NCBI RefSeq assembly: GCF_049472135.1
Contig: NZ_JBMOVV010000013.1
Coordinates: 1-64,000, forward strand
DNA length: 64,000 nt
Source of the DNA: Arcobacter_B sp049472135
GTDB lineage: Bacteria > Campylobacterota > Campylobacteria > Campylobacterales > Arcobacteraceae
Direction: 5' to 3'
Shown here piece by piece: positions 26,553-34,738 of this stretch. The notes below the pieces were generated by a model. The model was not told the DNA's origin, did not search any database, and saw only the letters and a program-made list of their open reading frames with translations. Every line of letters starts with the position of its first letter. Positions within the stretch are counted from its first letter, which is position 1. The position numbers and the translations under genes are program-made.

Positions 26553-27719
26553 CTAGAATTTATATGAAGTGTACACTCTTAATGCATTTGAATCTTTTAG
26601 AGTATCGCTAAATGAAGCATTTTCATACATAACTTTTGTTGAAAAGTTTTTATTAAAGGCATACTGAACAAATCCACCATATGCATCAATCTTATCTGAA
26701 CCACCTAAGTTATTATCATCAGGTGATTTTACTTGACCTATATATGCAACAACTGTAGCACCTGCTAATTGTGTAGCTGCAACTGCAACCATTGTATCTG
26801 TATTTGCTTTATATGTTACACTTCCACCATGAACTGGTAATGCTGTATAACCTGAATCAGCACCATTTCCAGCACCTACAAATACATCTCCATCATCAGT
26901 AGTACTTGTATATAATCCAGTTAAATTAACCATTCCTATATTTCCACTAATTTTAGCACCATATAATCTACCATCTGATTTTGCATTACTCTCATTTTTA
27001 GAGTCAATTACTTGTAGTGAAACTTTTGCAATCTTTGCATCATAAACACCGTCTACATATAATGCATTTTTATCAGTATTTGCAGTAGCCCCATCTACAT
27101 CTAAATATTGACCTTGTAGTGTTAAGTTTTCTATAGAGTTATTTTTTACATATAAAGTATATGCTCCATCCTCATACTTATCAAACTCACCTGGTTTTTC
27201 ACTACCATCAGTTCTTCCTTGGAATTTGCTTACATATCCAGCAACTACAGTTGTATCAGTTAAATCAGTATTTGTTAAAGTAACACCTTCAAAAGACTCT
27301 TTAATCATTCTAGAACCAGACCCTGCAACTAACGGAGTTGAAATATATTGTCTACCAACCTTTAATGTTGTATTATTTAAAGTGTATGCTAAGTATGACT
27401 CAGACATTACAGCACCTGAAGCATCCATAGTAGAAGCAAAATCATTTGTTCCTTCAATTGATCTATCTACTACATGAGAAGCTTGAAATGTTACTCCTGC
27501 ATGTAAACCATAAAAAGAACCTGTTACGATATTTATATTTCCACCTGTTACAAAAATATTATCGTTTTTACCATCTGCTGGGCTTTGTTTATCAAAGTAT
27601 TGTGCTTTGATTTCACCTTTAATTTTTGAATTAGAAAATGCCTCTTCTAAAGTATCTGCAAAAACAGAACTAGTAAGTAGTAAACATGCAGCCATACTTA
27701 ATTTTGTAATTTTTTTCAT
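26553..27719 (-). CDS. outer-membrane porin, predicted member of the phenol regulon
   Basis: A 388-aa outer-membrane beta-barrel precursor. It has a classical signal peptide (residues 1-21, ending SSVFA), an Asp/Asn/Gly-rich body with alternating hydrophobic residues (SESYLAYTLNNTTLKVGRQYI) and a C-terminal aromatic ending in F, the BamA recognition signature. It resembles the Opr/OMP porins of Campylobacterota. The promoter region has the same 16-bp operator (TGCGATAATTTTGCGA) as the phenol hydroxylase operon, so it is probably co-induced and may pass aromatic substrates across the outer membrane. It is a monocistronic unit with its own terminator. Confidence 0.82.
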   Translation of the reverse strand: MKKITKLSMAACLLLTSSVFADTLEEAFSNSKIKGEIKAQYFDKQSPADGKNDNIFVTGGNINIVTGSFYGLHAGVTFQASHVVDRSIEGTNDFASTMDASGAVMSESYLAYTLNNTTLKVGRQYISTPLVAGSGSRMIKESFEGVTLTNTDLTDTTVVAGYVSKFQGRTDGSEKPGEFDKYEDGAYTLYVKNNSIENLTLQGQYLDVDGATANTDKNALYVDGVYDAKIAKVSLQVIDSKNESNAKSDGRLYGAKISGNIGMVNLTGLYTSTTDDGDVFVGAGNGADSGYTALPVHGGSVTYKANTDTMVAVAATQLAGATVVAYIGQVKSPDDNNLGGSDKIDAYGGFVQYAFNKNFSTKVMYENASFSDTLKDSNALRVYTSYKF

Positions 27720-27792
27720 TTTATCTCTCCAAGATTTCGAAATTGTTTAGACTACCATACACGCGCAATATAATTGGTACTCTACAAGAATG

Positions 27793-27825
27793 ATTCTAAT
27801 TAAATAAAATCGCAAAATTATCGCA
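27793..27825 (-). promoter_or_regulatory. operator and -10 of the porin promoter
   Basis: Read on the minus strand: TGCGATAATTTTGCGA (27825-27810), an 11-base spacer, then TAGAAT (27798-27793) as -10. The operator is identical over 16 bases to the one before dmpK. The two TGCGA half-sites are 11 bp apart, one helical turn. The site is about 90 bases before the porin ATG. Confidence 0.72.
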
Positions 27826-27847
27826 CTTTTGAGAAATAAAAAAGGGG

Positions 27848-27870
27848 ATACGGCATATAAAATGCCGTAT
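27848..27870 (-). terminator. intrinsic terminator in the porin upstream region
   Basis: ATACGGCAT and ATGCCGTAT form a 9-bp stem with a 5-nt loop, followed on the minus strand by CCCCTTTTTT. It would end a transcript begun at the operator-controlled promoter at 28026-28058. Confidence 0.8.
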
Positions 27871-28019
27871 TTATGTCTAAATCATTTTTTATAATGAAAG
27901 GAGAAACGAAGCGCTTTGAAGTTGTGTAAAGATAAAGCAGAAAGCATAATAAGTTTAAAAGCAAAAATATAGGTGCTACAATTTCAAATATATCTCTTTT
28001 ATCATTTGCACCTATTTCA
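27848..28019 (-). ncRNA. candidate regulated small RNA (about 170 nt)
   Basis: This gene-free stretch begins just after a promoter of the phenol-regulon type and ends at an intrinsic terminator. The predicted 5' end folds at once: ATAGGTGC (28015-28008) pairs with GCACCTAT (27976-27969), with an additional CAAAT/ATTTG pair inside. A stop-free frame with a transmembrane-like segment (LLNLLCFLLYLYTTSKRF) crosses it but has no ATG or GTG start and no ribosome-binding site, so an RNA product is favoured. The 5' hairpin is itself followed by ATTTTTG and could alternatively act as a terminator for the upstream operon. Confidence 0.45.
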
Positions 28020-28025
28020 AAAATA

Positions 28026-28058
28026 ATAATACAGAAAAGAAATCGCAGATTTATCGCA
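28026..28058 (-). promoter_or_regulatory. operator and -10 of an intergenic transcript
   Basis: Minus-strand TGCGATAAATCTGCGA (28058-28043), an 11-base spacer, then TATTAT (28031-28026). The same geometry as the other phenol-cluster operators, but located 8 bases after the stop codon of the last catabolic gene and 307 bases before the porin start. Confidence 0.65.
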
Positions 28059-28065
28059 AATAAGC

Positions 28066-29004
28066 CTATTTTTCTTTTCTATACACAAAATCTAATAAAT
28101 AGGAGATAGATTTAGTATATGCACTATCAATATTTTGTTTTTCATTATGTTTTATTACAACATTACATATCTCATCAATTTCAAGTTCTCTTTTAAATTC
28201 CCTATCTACTAACATAGATGGTTTAATTGAGTCAAAGTTTTTGATAAGCTCATACATTTGATTTAATTCATCATCATTTATAAAAACATTTGCAGCTTTT
28301 GCAGCACTTTGTGTTTCCTTCATCAAACCATAAACTAAAGAAGAAAGCTTTTCATTGTTCATTAAAACACCTGTTTTAATCTCCAATAAAGCACATATGG
28401 CATTTACTCCATTATTTATAATAAGCTTTTTCCATAACTCTTTATTTATATCATCTACAACTTCGCATAAAATATCTGCCTTATTTATAGTTTTATTTAG
28501 TTCATTTAGAAATTTAGTGTTCTGTTTTGTTTTACTTATTGAACCAATTAAAGTTTCTACTTTTCCTGTTGCTTCAATAACTCCTAATTCAATAATATGA
28601 GCACCTATTTTTCTTGTTAGAGCTCCTAATATTTTATCACTTGGAAAATATTCACATAAAATCTTTTCATTTTCAACACCATTCTGTAAAGATAAAATAT
28701 AAGGTATATTATTTAAAGGCTCTATTTTCTCTAAAAGTTGTTTGGCTATTGTTCTTGTAGTATTTGATTTTGTAGTAAGAATTATTATATCGATATTTAA
28801 AGAAGAAAAATCGATATCTTTTAACTCAGAAATATTTACATTTTCTAAAAAAGAAAACTCAGGATGACTCACTTTTAAACCATTTTTCTTTATAGCTTCT
28901 AAATGAGCCCCTCTTGCAACAAATGTTACATTATTTAATGAACTTAATAATCTAGCTCCGTAAAATGCTCCTATTCCACCTGTACCTAAAATTAAAAAGT
29001 TCAT
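28066..29004 (-). CDS. ketopantoate reductase-family (PanE/ApbA) protein, paralogue 1
   Basis: A 312-aa NAD(P)-dependent reductase. The Rossmann motif GTGGIGAFYGARL is at residues 7-19, with the ketopantoate reductase C-terminal domain featuring NNGVNAICALLE, where PanE usually has an Asn-containing N-P-L-T-A-L stretch. It is the last gene of the meta-cleavage operon, 12 bases after the hydrolase gene. A close relative lies at 47.7-48.6 kb on the other side of the island. True pantothenate synthesis is unlikely to need two copies, so a catabolic 2-oxoacid or side-product reductase is possible (inference). Confidence 0.78.
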   Translation of the reverse strand: MNFLILGTGGIGAFYGARLLSSLNNVTFVARGAHLEAIKKNGLKVSHPEFSFLENVNISELKDIDFSSLNIDIIILTTKSNTTRTIAKQLLEKIEPLNNIPYILSLQNGVENEKILCEYFPSDKILGALTRKIGAHIIELGVIEATGKVETLIGSISKTKQNTKFLNELNKTINKADILCEVVDDINKELWKKLIINNGVNAICALLEIKTGVLMNNEKLSSLVYGLMKETQSAAKAANVFINDDELNQMYELIKNFDSIKPSMLVDREFKRELEIDEICNVVIKHNEKQNIDSAYTKSISYLLDFVYRKEK

Positions 29005-29015
29005 ACACTTATCCT

Positions 29016-29834
29016 TTATTCTAGAAAGAAGTCTTCTAGTAATTTATTAAATCTATCTTTATGTTCAATTTGACTCCAATGTCCACACTCACCAAAACTG
29101 TGAAGTTGTGATTTGTTGATTAAACTATGCAATCTAATTGAGTTTTCAAAAGGAATAACTTTATCATCTCTTCCATGAATAATCAATACATCATTTTTTA
29201 TTTCTTTAATATCTTCTTCATCACTTGCCATTGCTTTTACACTATTTTGTCTTGGTTGGGGGAACATTGAACCAAAAGATTCTTGAAACCCTGGTCTAAT
29301 ACTTGCTTCATATCTCATTTTTGCTAAATCATCAGTTACAAGTTCTCTACTATATGCAAAAGTATCTAATAATACTTTCATATTCTCTATACTTGGTGTA
29401 TATCCCCAAGCTTGGTCAAGCCCTGCTGTGATTTCAAATTCAACTCCCATTGCACCCATTAAAACAATTTTATCAAATCTTTGAGGGTATTTTATAGCTA
29501 AACATAAAGCTAATCCTCCCCCAAAAGAATTACCTACAAGATGAGCTTTTTCTATATTTAAAGCATCCATTAAATCTATAATTTGTTGTACCCATACATC
29601 CATACTATATGTGATACTTTCTGGTCTATCACTATAACCAAAACCAACCATATCAGGGGCAATCACTCTAAACTTTTTAGAAATTTCTGGCATAGCTAAT
29701 CTCCAGTTTGCATATGCAGAAACTCCTGGTCCTGAACCATGCATGAAAATTACTGGTTCCCCCTCACCTAAATCATGATAATTTGTGTTAAAACTTCCTG
29801 TTTTTATACTTTTTGCTATTTCTGGATTTGACAT
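29016..29834 (-). CDS. 2-hydroxymuconic semialdehyde hydrolase (DmpD-like)
   Basis: A 272-aa alpha/beta hydrolase of the meta-cleavage pathway, cleaving C-C bonds of 2-hydroxymuconic semialdehyde or its methyl derivatives to 2-oxopent-4-enoate and a carboxylic acid. The oxyanion region is HGSGPGVSAY, the nucleophile is Ser103 in GNSFGGG, the acid lies in IHGRDDKVIP and the His in CGHWSQIEH. It is embedded between the flavin monooxygenase and the PanE-like gene. This hydrolytic branch handles the ketones that come from 3-substituted catechols. Confidence 0.88.
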   Translation of the reverse strand: MSNPEIAKSIKTGSFNTNYHDLGEGEPVIFMHGSGPGVSAYANWRLAMPEISKKFRVIAPDMVGFGYSDRPESITYSMDVWVQQIIDLMDALNIEKAHLVGNSFGGGLALCLAIKYPQRFDKIVLMGAMGVEFEITAGLDQAWGYTPSIENMKVLLDTFAYSRELVTDDLAKMRYEASIRPGFQESFGSMFPQPRQNSVKAMASDEEDIKEIKNDVLIIHGRDDKVIPFENSIRLHSLINKSQLHSFGECGHWSQIEHKDRFNKLLEDFFLE

Positions 29835-29836
29835 TT

Positions 29837-30844
29837 TTACTCCTTATTTAAATTAAACTCTTTTGCTAAAAGTTCGTATGACCTTTTTCTATGTTCAAAA
29901 GAATAAGTCACATTCACAACAATTACCTCATCAACTTCATATTCCAAAGCTAACTGCTCTATTTGTTCTTTACACTCTTTTGCATTTCCTAATATCATGC
30001 TATTCATTGTTTCTTCATAATATTTTTTATCTTCCCAACTCAACTCTTTTATTAACTCTTGAACTTTTTGTGGGCTTTGTAAATCATCTCTTAATGGATG
30101 TCTAAAAGCTTGTAACTTCCAATAAGTATGAGTACTTGCAATATATCTTGCTTCTTCTTTATCATTTGCAACTATACAAGCAACAGCAATACTTGCTTTT
30201 GGTTCTTTAAAATTAAGGCTTTTATTAAAACTCTTTTTATACTCTTGAATTATAGAAGGTGATCTTTCATGTGTTCCAATAAATAGTGCTAAAATAAAAC
30301 CTGCACCTAAAACACCGGCTAAAGAAGAGCTAGAATTGCTAGAACCAAGCAAATATACTGGTGTACTATTTTCTTGAATAGGAGATAAACCAAGTTCCTT
30401 AAAAGGAGAGTTTAAAGGAGCTGCTTTATCAAGGTAGTTTATAAGTTCATATGCTTTATTAGAATAATCACTTTGATTTGAGTGTAAGGCTCTAGTAGCT
30501 AAAAAACTTCCACCACTAGCTCGCCCTATTCCTAAATCAATTCTATTATTGTATAAAGCAGTAAGTGTATTAAATGTCTCAGCTACTTTAAAAGAGCTGT
30601 AATGATTAAGCATAACTCCACCACTACCTACTCTAATTTTTGAAGTATTAGAAGCTACTGCCCCAATCATAATCTCAGGAGCACAAGAAGCATATCCTGG
30701 TGTATCATGATGTTCTGCTAATAAATATCTATCATAACCTAATTCTTCGCAAAGTTTAGCTAACTCAATAGTATCAAATAATCCTTGTTTTGCTTCTTTT
30801 CCATCATGAATAGGAGATTGATCTAATACACTTAACTTTAACAC
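29837..30844 (-). CDS. luciferase-like flavin monooxygenase, MsnO8-type
   Basis: A 335-aa bacterial-luciferase-like protein. The start (LSVLDQSPIHDGKEAKQGL), LAEHHDTPGYASCAPEIMIG and the IRVGSGGVMLNHYS motif match the LLM-class flavin oxidoreductases of the MsnO8 group. It starts with GTG just after the tautomerase gene. Members use reduced FMN or F420; no dedicated reductase is nearby. It is not part of canonical dmp, xyl or tod meta-operons, so its role here is open. Confidence 0.8.
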   Translation of the reverse strand: MLKLSVLDQSPIHDGKEAKQGLFDTIELAKLCEELGYDRYLLAEHHDTPGYASCAPEIMIGAVASNTSKIRVGSGGVMLNHYSSFKVAETFNTLTALYNNRIDLGIGRASGGSFLATRALHSNQSDYSNKAYELINYLDKAAPLNSPFKELGLSPIQENSTPVYLLGSSNSSSSLAGVLGAGFILALFIGTHERSPSIIQEYKKSFNKSLNFKEPKASIAVACIVANDKEEARYIASTHTYWKLQAFRHPLRDDLQSPQKVQELIKELSWEDKKYYEETMNSMILGNAKECKEQIEQLALEYEVDEVIVVNVTYSFEHRKRSYELLAKEFNLNKE

Positions 30845-30845
30845 T

Positions 30846-31037
30846 TTATCGCCCCATCTTTTTTACACTTTCTCCACCTATTCCAAAGTGTTGTTTTGGC
30901 ATTTCATTTAAGATTACCCTAACATTTTGTTTTGGTGCATCTATAGCTTCATGAATTGCTTGGGTAACTTTTTCTATAAGCTTCTCTTTTTGCTCATCAG
31001 TTCTACCCTCAATAATATTAATCTGTGCAATTGGCAT
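30846..31037 (-). CDS. dmpI: 4-oxalocrotonate tautomerase (DmpI-like)
   Basis: A 63-aa enzyme, the usual size of the hexameric family. After Met removal, Pro1 is the catalytic base, and Arg11 (IEGRTDEQK) and Arg39 (NVRVIL) are in the known active-site positions. It converts 2-hydroxymuconate to 2-oxo-3-hexenedioate, between the semialdehyde dehydrogenase and the decarboxylase steps. It lies 125 bases after the decarboxylase gene, in a gap with three hairpins. Confidence 0.92.
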   Translation of the reverse strand: MPIAQINIIEGRTDEQKEKLIEKVTQAIHEAIDAPKQNVRVILNEMPKQHFGIGGESVKKMGR

Positions 31038-31055
31038 AACAGTTCCTTTTTTAAT

Positions 31056-31156
31056 GTCCCATCAAAAAAGGGACCATTTCATTTTTAATTTCTTTTATCG
31101 GTAAAAGTAAATTTTACCTAAAGAAACAAACCCTAAAGAGAGCAACGAGTTGCTCT
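31056..31156 (-). other. three hairpins in the dmpH-dmpI gap
   Basis: In transcription order: AGAGCAA/TTGCTCT with a 4-nt loop (31156-31139), GGTAAAA/TTTTACC with a 5-nt loop (31118-31100) and GTCCC/GGGAC extended by AATG/CATT around a bulge (31074-31056). None is followed by a clear T-run. They break an otherwise tightly packed operon and could set mRNA stability or processing. Confidence 0.5.
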
Positions 31157-31162
31157 TATTTT

Positions 31163-31951
31163 CTATACAAATTTCATAGTTAAAGTTCCAAGATCTTGGA
31201 ACTTAACAGTTACATTATCACCTTTATTAACAGTAGTAGCAGCTGTAATTGCTCCACTTAATATATACTCACCTGCTTTTAATTTTTCACCTCTTTCACT
31301 TAGCATATTAGCAAGCATAGCAATAGCAGTTGCTGGATGTCCAAGAACAGCAGCTCCTGCTCCAAGTTGTACAACTTCACCATTTATTTCCATTACTACA
31401 CCAAGTGTTTTTAAGTCTATATCTTCAACTTTTCTAGCTCTACCACCTGATACATATCTAGATGATGATGAGTTATCAGCAATTACAGATTTTAAATCAA
31501 ATTTAAAATCCTTATATCTTGAATCAATAATCTCAACAGCAGGCATTACAAAATCAGTAGCAGCTAAAACATCACCAATATGACATCCAGGACCTTGAAG
31601 ATCATCTTTTAATACAAATGCAATCTCAGCTTCAACTTTTGGATGAACTAACTCATCAAAAGGAATTTGTGCCCCATCTCCATATGCGAAGTAATCAGCT
31701 AAATATCCATAACAAGGATTTTCAACACCCATTTGTTTCATTTTAGCTTGAGATGTTAATCCCATTTTCATACCAACAATCTTATGACCTCTAGCCTCTT
31801 TTGCAGCTCTTGCAGTCCATTGAATATCATATGCATCTTCATATGTCATTTCCGGATAATCATCAGTGATTTTAGTAATCTCATATGCTTGTAATTCAGC
31901 ATCTTCACAATGCTTTGCAAGTTTTTCTATTGTAGCTTTATCTAATGCCAT
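31163..31951 (-). CDS. dmpH: 4-oxalocrotonate decarboxylase (DmpH-like)
   Basis: A 262-aa enzyme of the hydratase/decarboxylase family that turns 2-oxo-3-hexenedioate into 2-oxopent-4-enoate. Typical segments: GHKIVGMKMGLTSQAKM, HPKVEAEIAFVLKDDLQGPG, AVEIIDSRY and the late GEYILSGAITAA. It is homologous to the hydratase three genes upstream, as expected because the two enzymes form a complex. I use the ATG at 31951, which overlaps the aldolase TAA by one base; the longer reading from 31990 lies inside the aldolase gene. Confidence 0.9.
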   Translation of the reverse strand: MALDKATIEKLAKHCEDAELQAYEITKITDDYPEMTYEDAYDIQWTARAAKEARGHKIVGMKMGLTSQAKMKQMGVENPCYGYLADYFAYGDGAQIPFDELVHPKVEAEIAFVLKDDLQGPGCHIGDVLAATDFVMPAVEIIDSRYKDFKFDLKSVIADNSSSSRYVSGGRARKVEDIDLKTLGVVMEINGEVVQLGAGAAVLGHPATAIAMLANMLSERGEKLKAGEYILSGAITAATTVNKGDNVTVKFQDLGTLTMKFV

Positions 31952-32979
31952 TATAATAACCCTTTTGCTTTCGCTAATTCCATAGCACAATCATCAATCA
32001 TATCTTCTTGACCACCAATCATTCCTCTTTTACCTAACTCTACAAGTAAAGTTCTAGCATCTATTCCATACTTTTCTTCGGCTCTTCTTGCAAATAGTAA
32101 AAATGACGAATAAACCCCTGCATATCCTAAAGTAATAGAGTCTCTAGAAATTCTTGTAGGTTTCCCCATAATAGGAAGTGCAATATCCTCAGCAGCATCC
32201 TCAATAGCTTCTAAGTTAATACCCGTATCAACACCCATTCTATTACAAACAGCTACTAAAACTTCCGTTGCAGTATTTCCAGAACCTGCTCCAAAACCTG
32301 CTAGTGATGCATCAATTCTAGTAGCTCCTGCTTCAATTGCTGCAAGTGAGTTTGAAACACCCATTGATAAGTTATTATGTCCGTGGAATCCAAGCTCAAT
32401 TTCATCACCAAACTCTGCTTTAAGAGCTTTTATTCTAGAACTAACCATATCAGGAAGTAAATATCCAGCTGAGTCAGTTGCATAAATAGTTGTAGCACCA
32501 TAAGAAACCATCTTTCTAGCTTCCTCAACTAATCTTTTCTCATCAACCATATGAGCCATCATTAAGAATCCAACAGTTTCAATTCCCATTTTAGAAGCAG
32601 CTTTAATATGTTGTGCAGAACAATCAGCTTCCGTACAATGAGTTGCAACTCTAACCATAGAAATACCATGATCAACAGCTCTCTCTAAATCTTTTACAAT
32701 TCCAATTCCTGGCAGTAAAAGAGCAGAAATTTTCGCTTGAGTCATATGAGGAACAACAGCATCTAACCACTCTTCATCTGTATGTCTTCCCCAACCATAG
32801 TTAAGTGATGAACCACCAAGACCATCACCATGTGTAACTTCAATTAAAGGAACACCTGCTTGATCCATAGCTTTTGACATATTTGTCATCTCTTCAAGTG
32901 AAAATTGATGCCTAATTGAGTGCATTCCATCTCTTAAAGACATATCATGAATTTTGATTTTTTTACCTTGTAAATCCAT
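31951..32979 (-). CDS. dmpG: 4-hydroxy-2-oxovalerate aldolase (DmpG-like)
   Basis: Retro-aldol cleavage of 4-hydroxy-2-oxovalerate to pyruvate and acetaldehyde, channelled to the partner dehydrogenase. With the ATG at 32979 (GAGGAG in front) it is 342 aa. The metal and catalytic motif MSLRDGMHSIRHQF places R16, D17 and H20, and ELGFHGHNNLSMG holds the metal-binding His pair. It lies directly downstream of dmpF (one base gap), consistent with the bifunctional DmpFG complex. Confidence 0.94.
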   Translation of the reverse strand: MDLQGKKIKIHDMSLRDGMHSIRHQFSLEEMTNMSKAMDQAGVPLIEVTHGDGLGGSSLNYGWGRHTDEEWLDAVVPHMTQAKISALLLPGIGIVKDLERAVDHGISMVRVATHCTEADCSAQHIKAASKMGIETVGFLMMAHMVDEKRLVEEARKMVSYGATTIYATDSAGYLLPDMVSSRIKALKAEFGDEIELGFHGHNNLSMGVSNSLAAIEAGATRIDASLAGFGAGSGNTATEVLVAVCNRMGVDTGINLEAIEDAAEDIALPIMGKPTRISRDSITLGYAGVYSSFLLFARRAEEKYGIDARTLLVELGKRGMIGGQEDMIDDCAMELAKAKGLL

Positions 32980-32980
32980 C

Positions 32981-33925
32981 TTATAACTCCTCTTGTGTGC
33001 TTGAAGCATCACTTGTCATTTCATTTGCAATAACTGTATTAGCAATATTTATTTTTTGACCCATTTGCTCAGCAATATTTGTTGCTGCTGCTGTAATAAT
33101 GTCTAAGTTACCTGCATATTTAGGTAAATAATCACCTAGTCCTTCAATCTCTAACCAAATAGAGATTTTTTTACCATCAAAAACTGGTCCATTTTTTAAT
33201 ACATATCCAGGAATAAACTTCTGCATAGTTTCAACCATTTCATGAATCGATTTTGTAATAGCTTCTGGATCTGGCTCTTCTGTAGTTAAACAGTGAATAG
33301 TATCTCTCATCATAAGTGGTGGCTCAGCAGGATTTAAAATAATAATAGCCTTACCTTTTTTAGCCCCACCAACTTGCTCAATTCCAAGCTTTGTAGTTTC
33401 TGTAAACTCATCAATATTTGCTCTAGTTCCTGGTCCTGCTGATTTAGAAGCTGCAGTTGCTACAATCTCAGCATACTCTACTTCTTGAACTTTCGATACA
33501 GCTGCAATCATAGGAATAGTTGCCTGACCACCACAAGTAACCATATTTACATTTTGAGTATCTTGCTCTAACAACTCTTCCATATTTACAGAAGGTACAC
33601 AAAATGGTCCAATTGCAGCAGGAGTTAAGTCAATAACTTTTACACCTTTTTCTGCAAGTTTTCTATTATTCTCACCATGAACATAAGCAGAAGTTGCATC
33701 AAATGCAATCTTTACTTCATCCTCTTCAATAAAAGGAAGTAAACCATCAACACCATCTGCTGTGATTTTCATTCCGTCTTTTTGCGCTCTTATTAAACCA
33801 TCAGACTCAGGATCAATTCCTACCATCCATAATGGATTTAAAACTTCACTTCTTTTTAGTTTATACATTAGGTCTGTTCCAATATTTCCAGACCCAATTA
33901 ATGCACAATTGATTTTTTTAGCCAT
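32981..33925 (-). CDS. dmpF: acetaldehyde dehydrogenase, acylating (DmpF-like)
   Basis: NAD- and CoA-dependent oxidation of the acetaldehyde produced by the aldolase to acetyl-CoA. 314 aa. Rossmann motif IGSGNIGTDLM near the N-terminus; the catalytic Cys131 lies in NMVTCGGQATIP. The gene order dmpE-F-G is the canonical one for the lower meta-cleavage pathway. It starts 9 bases after dmpE with AAGG ahead of the ATG. Confidence 0.94.
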   Translation of the reverse strand: MAKKINCALIGSGNIGTDLMYKLKRSEVLNPLWMVGIDPESDGLIRAQKDGMKITADGVDGLLPFIEEDEVKIAFDATSAYVHGENNRKLAEKGVKVIDLTPAAIGPFCVPSVNMEELLEQDTQNVNMVTCGGQATIPMIAAVSKVQEVEYAEIVATAASKSAGPGTRANIDEFTETTKLGIEQVGGAKKGKAIIILNPAEPPLMMRDTIHCLTTEEPDPEAITKSIHEMVETMQKFIPGYVLKNGPVFDGKKISIWLEIEGLGDYLPKYAGNLDIITAAATNIAEQMGQKINIANTVIANEMTSDASSTQEEL

Positions 33926-33934
33926 TTTTACACC

Positions 33935-34729
33935 TTATTCAAATCTAATTGAGGCAGAACCTATTCCACCAATACTAGCAGTCATATTATCACCTGGTTT
34001 AATATCAACCATTGCACATAAAGCTCCTGATAAGATAACCTCACCTGCTTTTAGTGACACACCAAATTCTCCAAGTTTATTTGCAAGCCAAACTACTGCA
34101 TTTACAGGACTTCCAAGTGCAGCAGCTCCTGCTCCTGTATGTAATAACTCACCATTTCTCTCTAAAGTTATCCCACAAGTTGTTAAATCAACATCTAAAG
34201 GAGATACACTCTGACCTCCAAATACCATATATCCGCATGAAGCGTTATCTGCTACTGTATCTTGGATTTTGATTTTCCAATTATCAATTCTAGAATCAAC
34301 TATTTCAAAACAAGGCATTACAAATTTAGTAGCTTTTATAACATCAGCAGCAGTAACTCCAGGACCACATAAATCTTCTTTTAAAACAAAAGCTATTTCA
34401 CCCTCTGCTTTTGGTTGAATCATTCCATTAGTCACATCAATCACATCACCGTCTGAATAAATCATATCTGATAAAAGGTAACCAAAATCAGGCTGATGAA
34501 CACCTAACATGTCCATTACAACTTTTGAAGTAACACCAATCTTTTTACCAATGATTTTACTTCCATCATTTTCCATTCTTAATTTTAAAAAATGATGTTG
34601 AATTGCATATGCATCTTCAATTGTTGAATCAGGTTCTCTGTTTGAGATTGGTTCAATTGAGTAATTACCCTTTAAAGCTTCATATAACTCTTTTCCATAT
34701 TTTTCAATTTTTTCTTGTGTCATTGCCAT
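33935..34729 (-). CDS. dmpE: 2-oxopent-4-enoate (2-hydroxypenta-2,4-dienoate) hydratase (DmpE-like)
   Basis: A 264-aa hydratase adding water to 2-hydroxypenta-2,4-dienoate to give 4-hydroxy-2-oxovalerate. Family segments: GSKIIGKKIGVTSKVVMDML, MIQPKAEGEIAFVLKEDL, CFEIVDSRIDNW and GEVILSGALCAM. It is paralogous to the decarboxylase DmpH. Located between the semialdehyde dehydrogenase and dmpF, as in Pseudomonas dmp and xyl operons. AAGGAT precedes the first of two possible ATGs (34729). Confidence 0.92.
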   Translation of the reverse strand: MAMTQEKIEKYGKELYEALKGNYSIEPISNREPDSTIEDAYAIQHHFLKLRMENDGSKIIGKKIGVTSKVVMDMLGVHQPDFGYLLSDMIYSDGDVIDVTNGMIQPKAEGEIAFVLKEDLCGPGVTAADVIKATKFVMPCFEIVDSRIDNWKIKIQDTVADNASCGYMVFGGQSVSPLDVDLTTCGITLERNGELLHTGAGAAALGSPVNAVVWLANKLGEFGVSLKAGEVILSGALCAMVDIKPGDNMTASIGGIGSASIRFE

Positions 34730-34738
34730 AAAAAATCC

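Noticed and set aside
27818..28078. Stop-free minus-strand frame of 87 codons with a transmembrane-like segment
   Set aside because: No ATG or GTG at a useful position and no ribosome-binding site; kept only as an alternative reading of the sRNA candidate.
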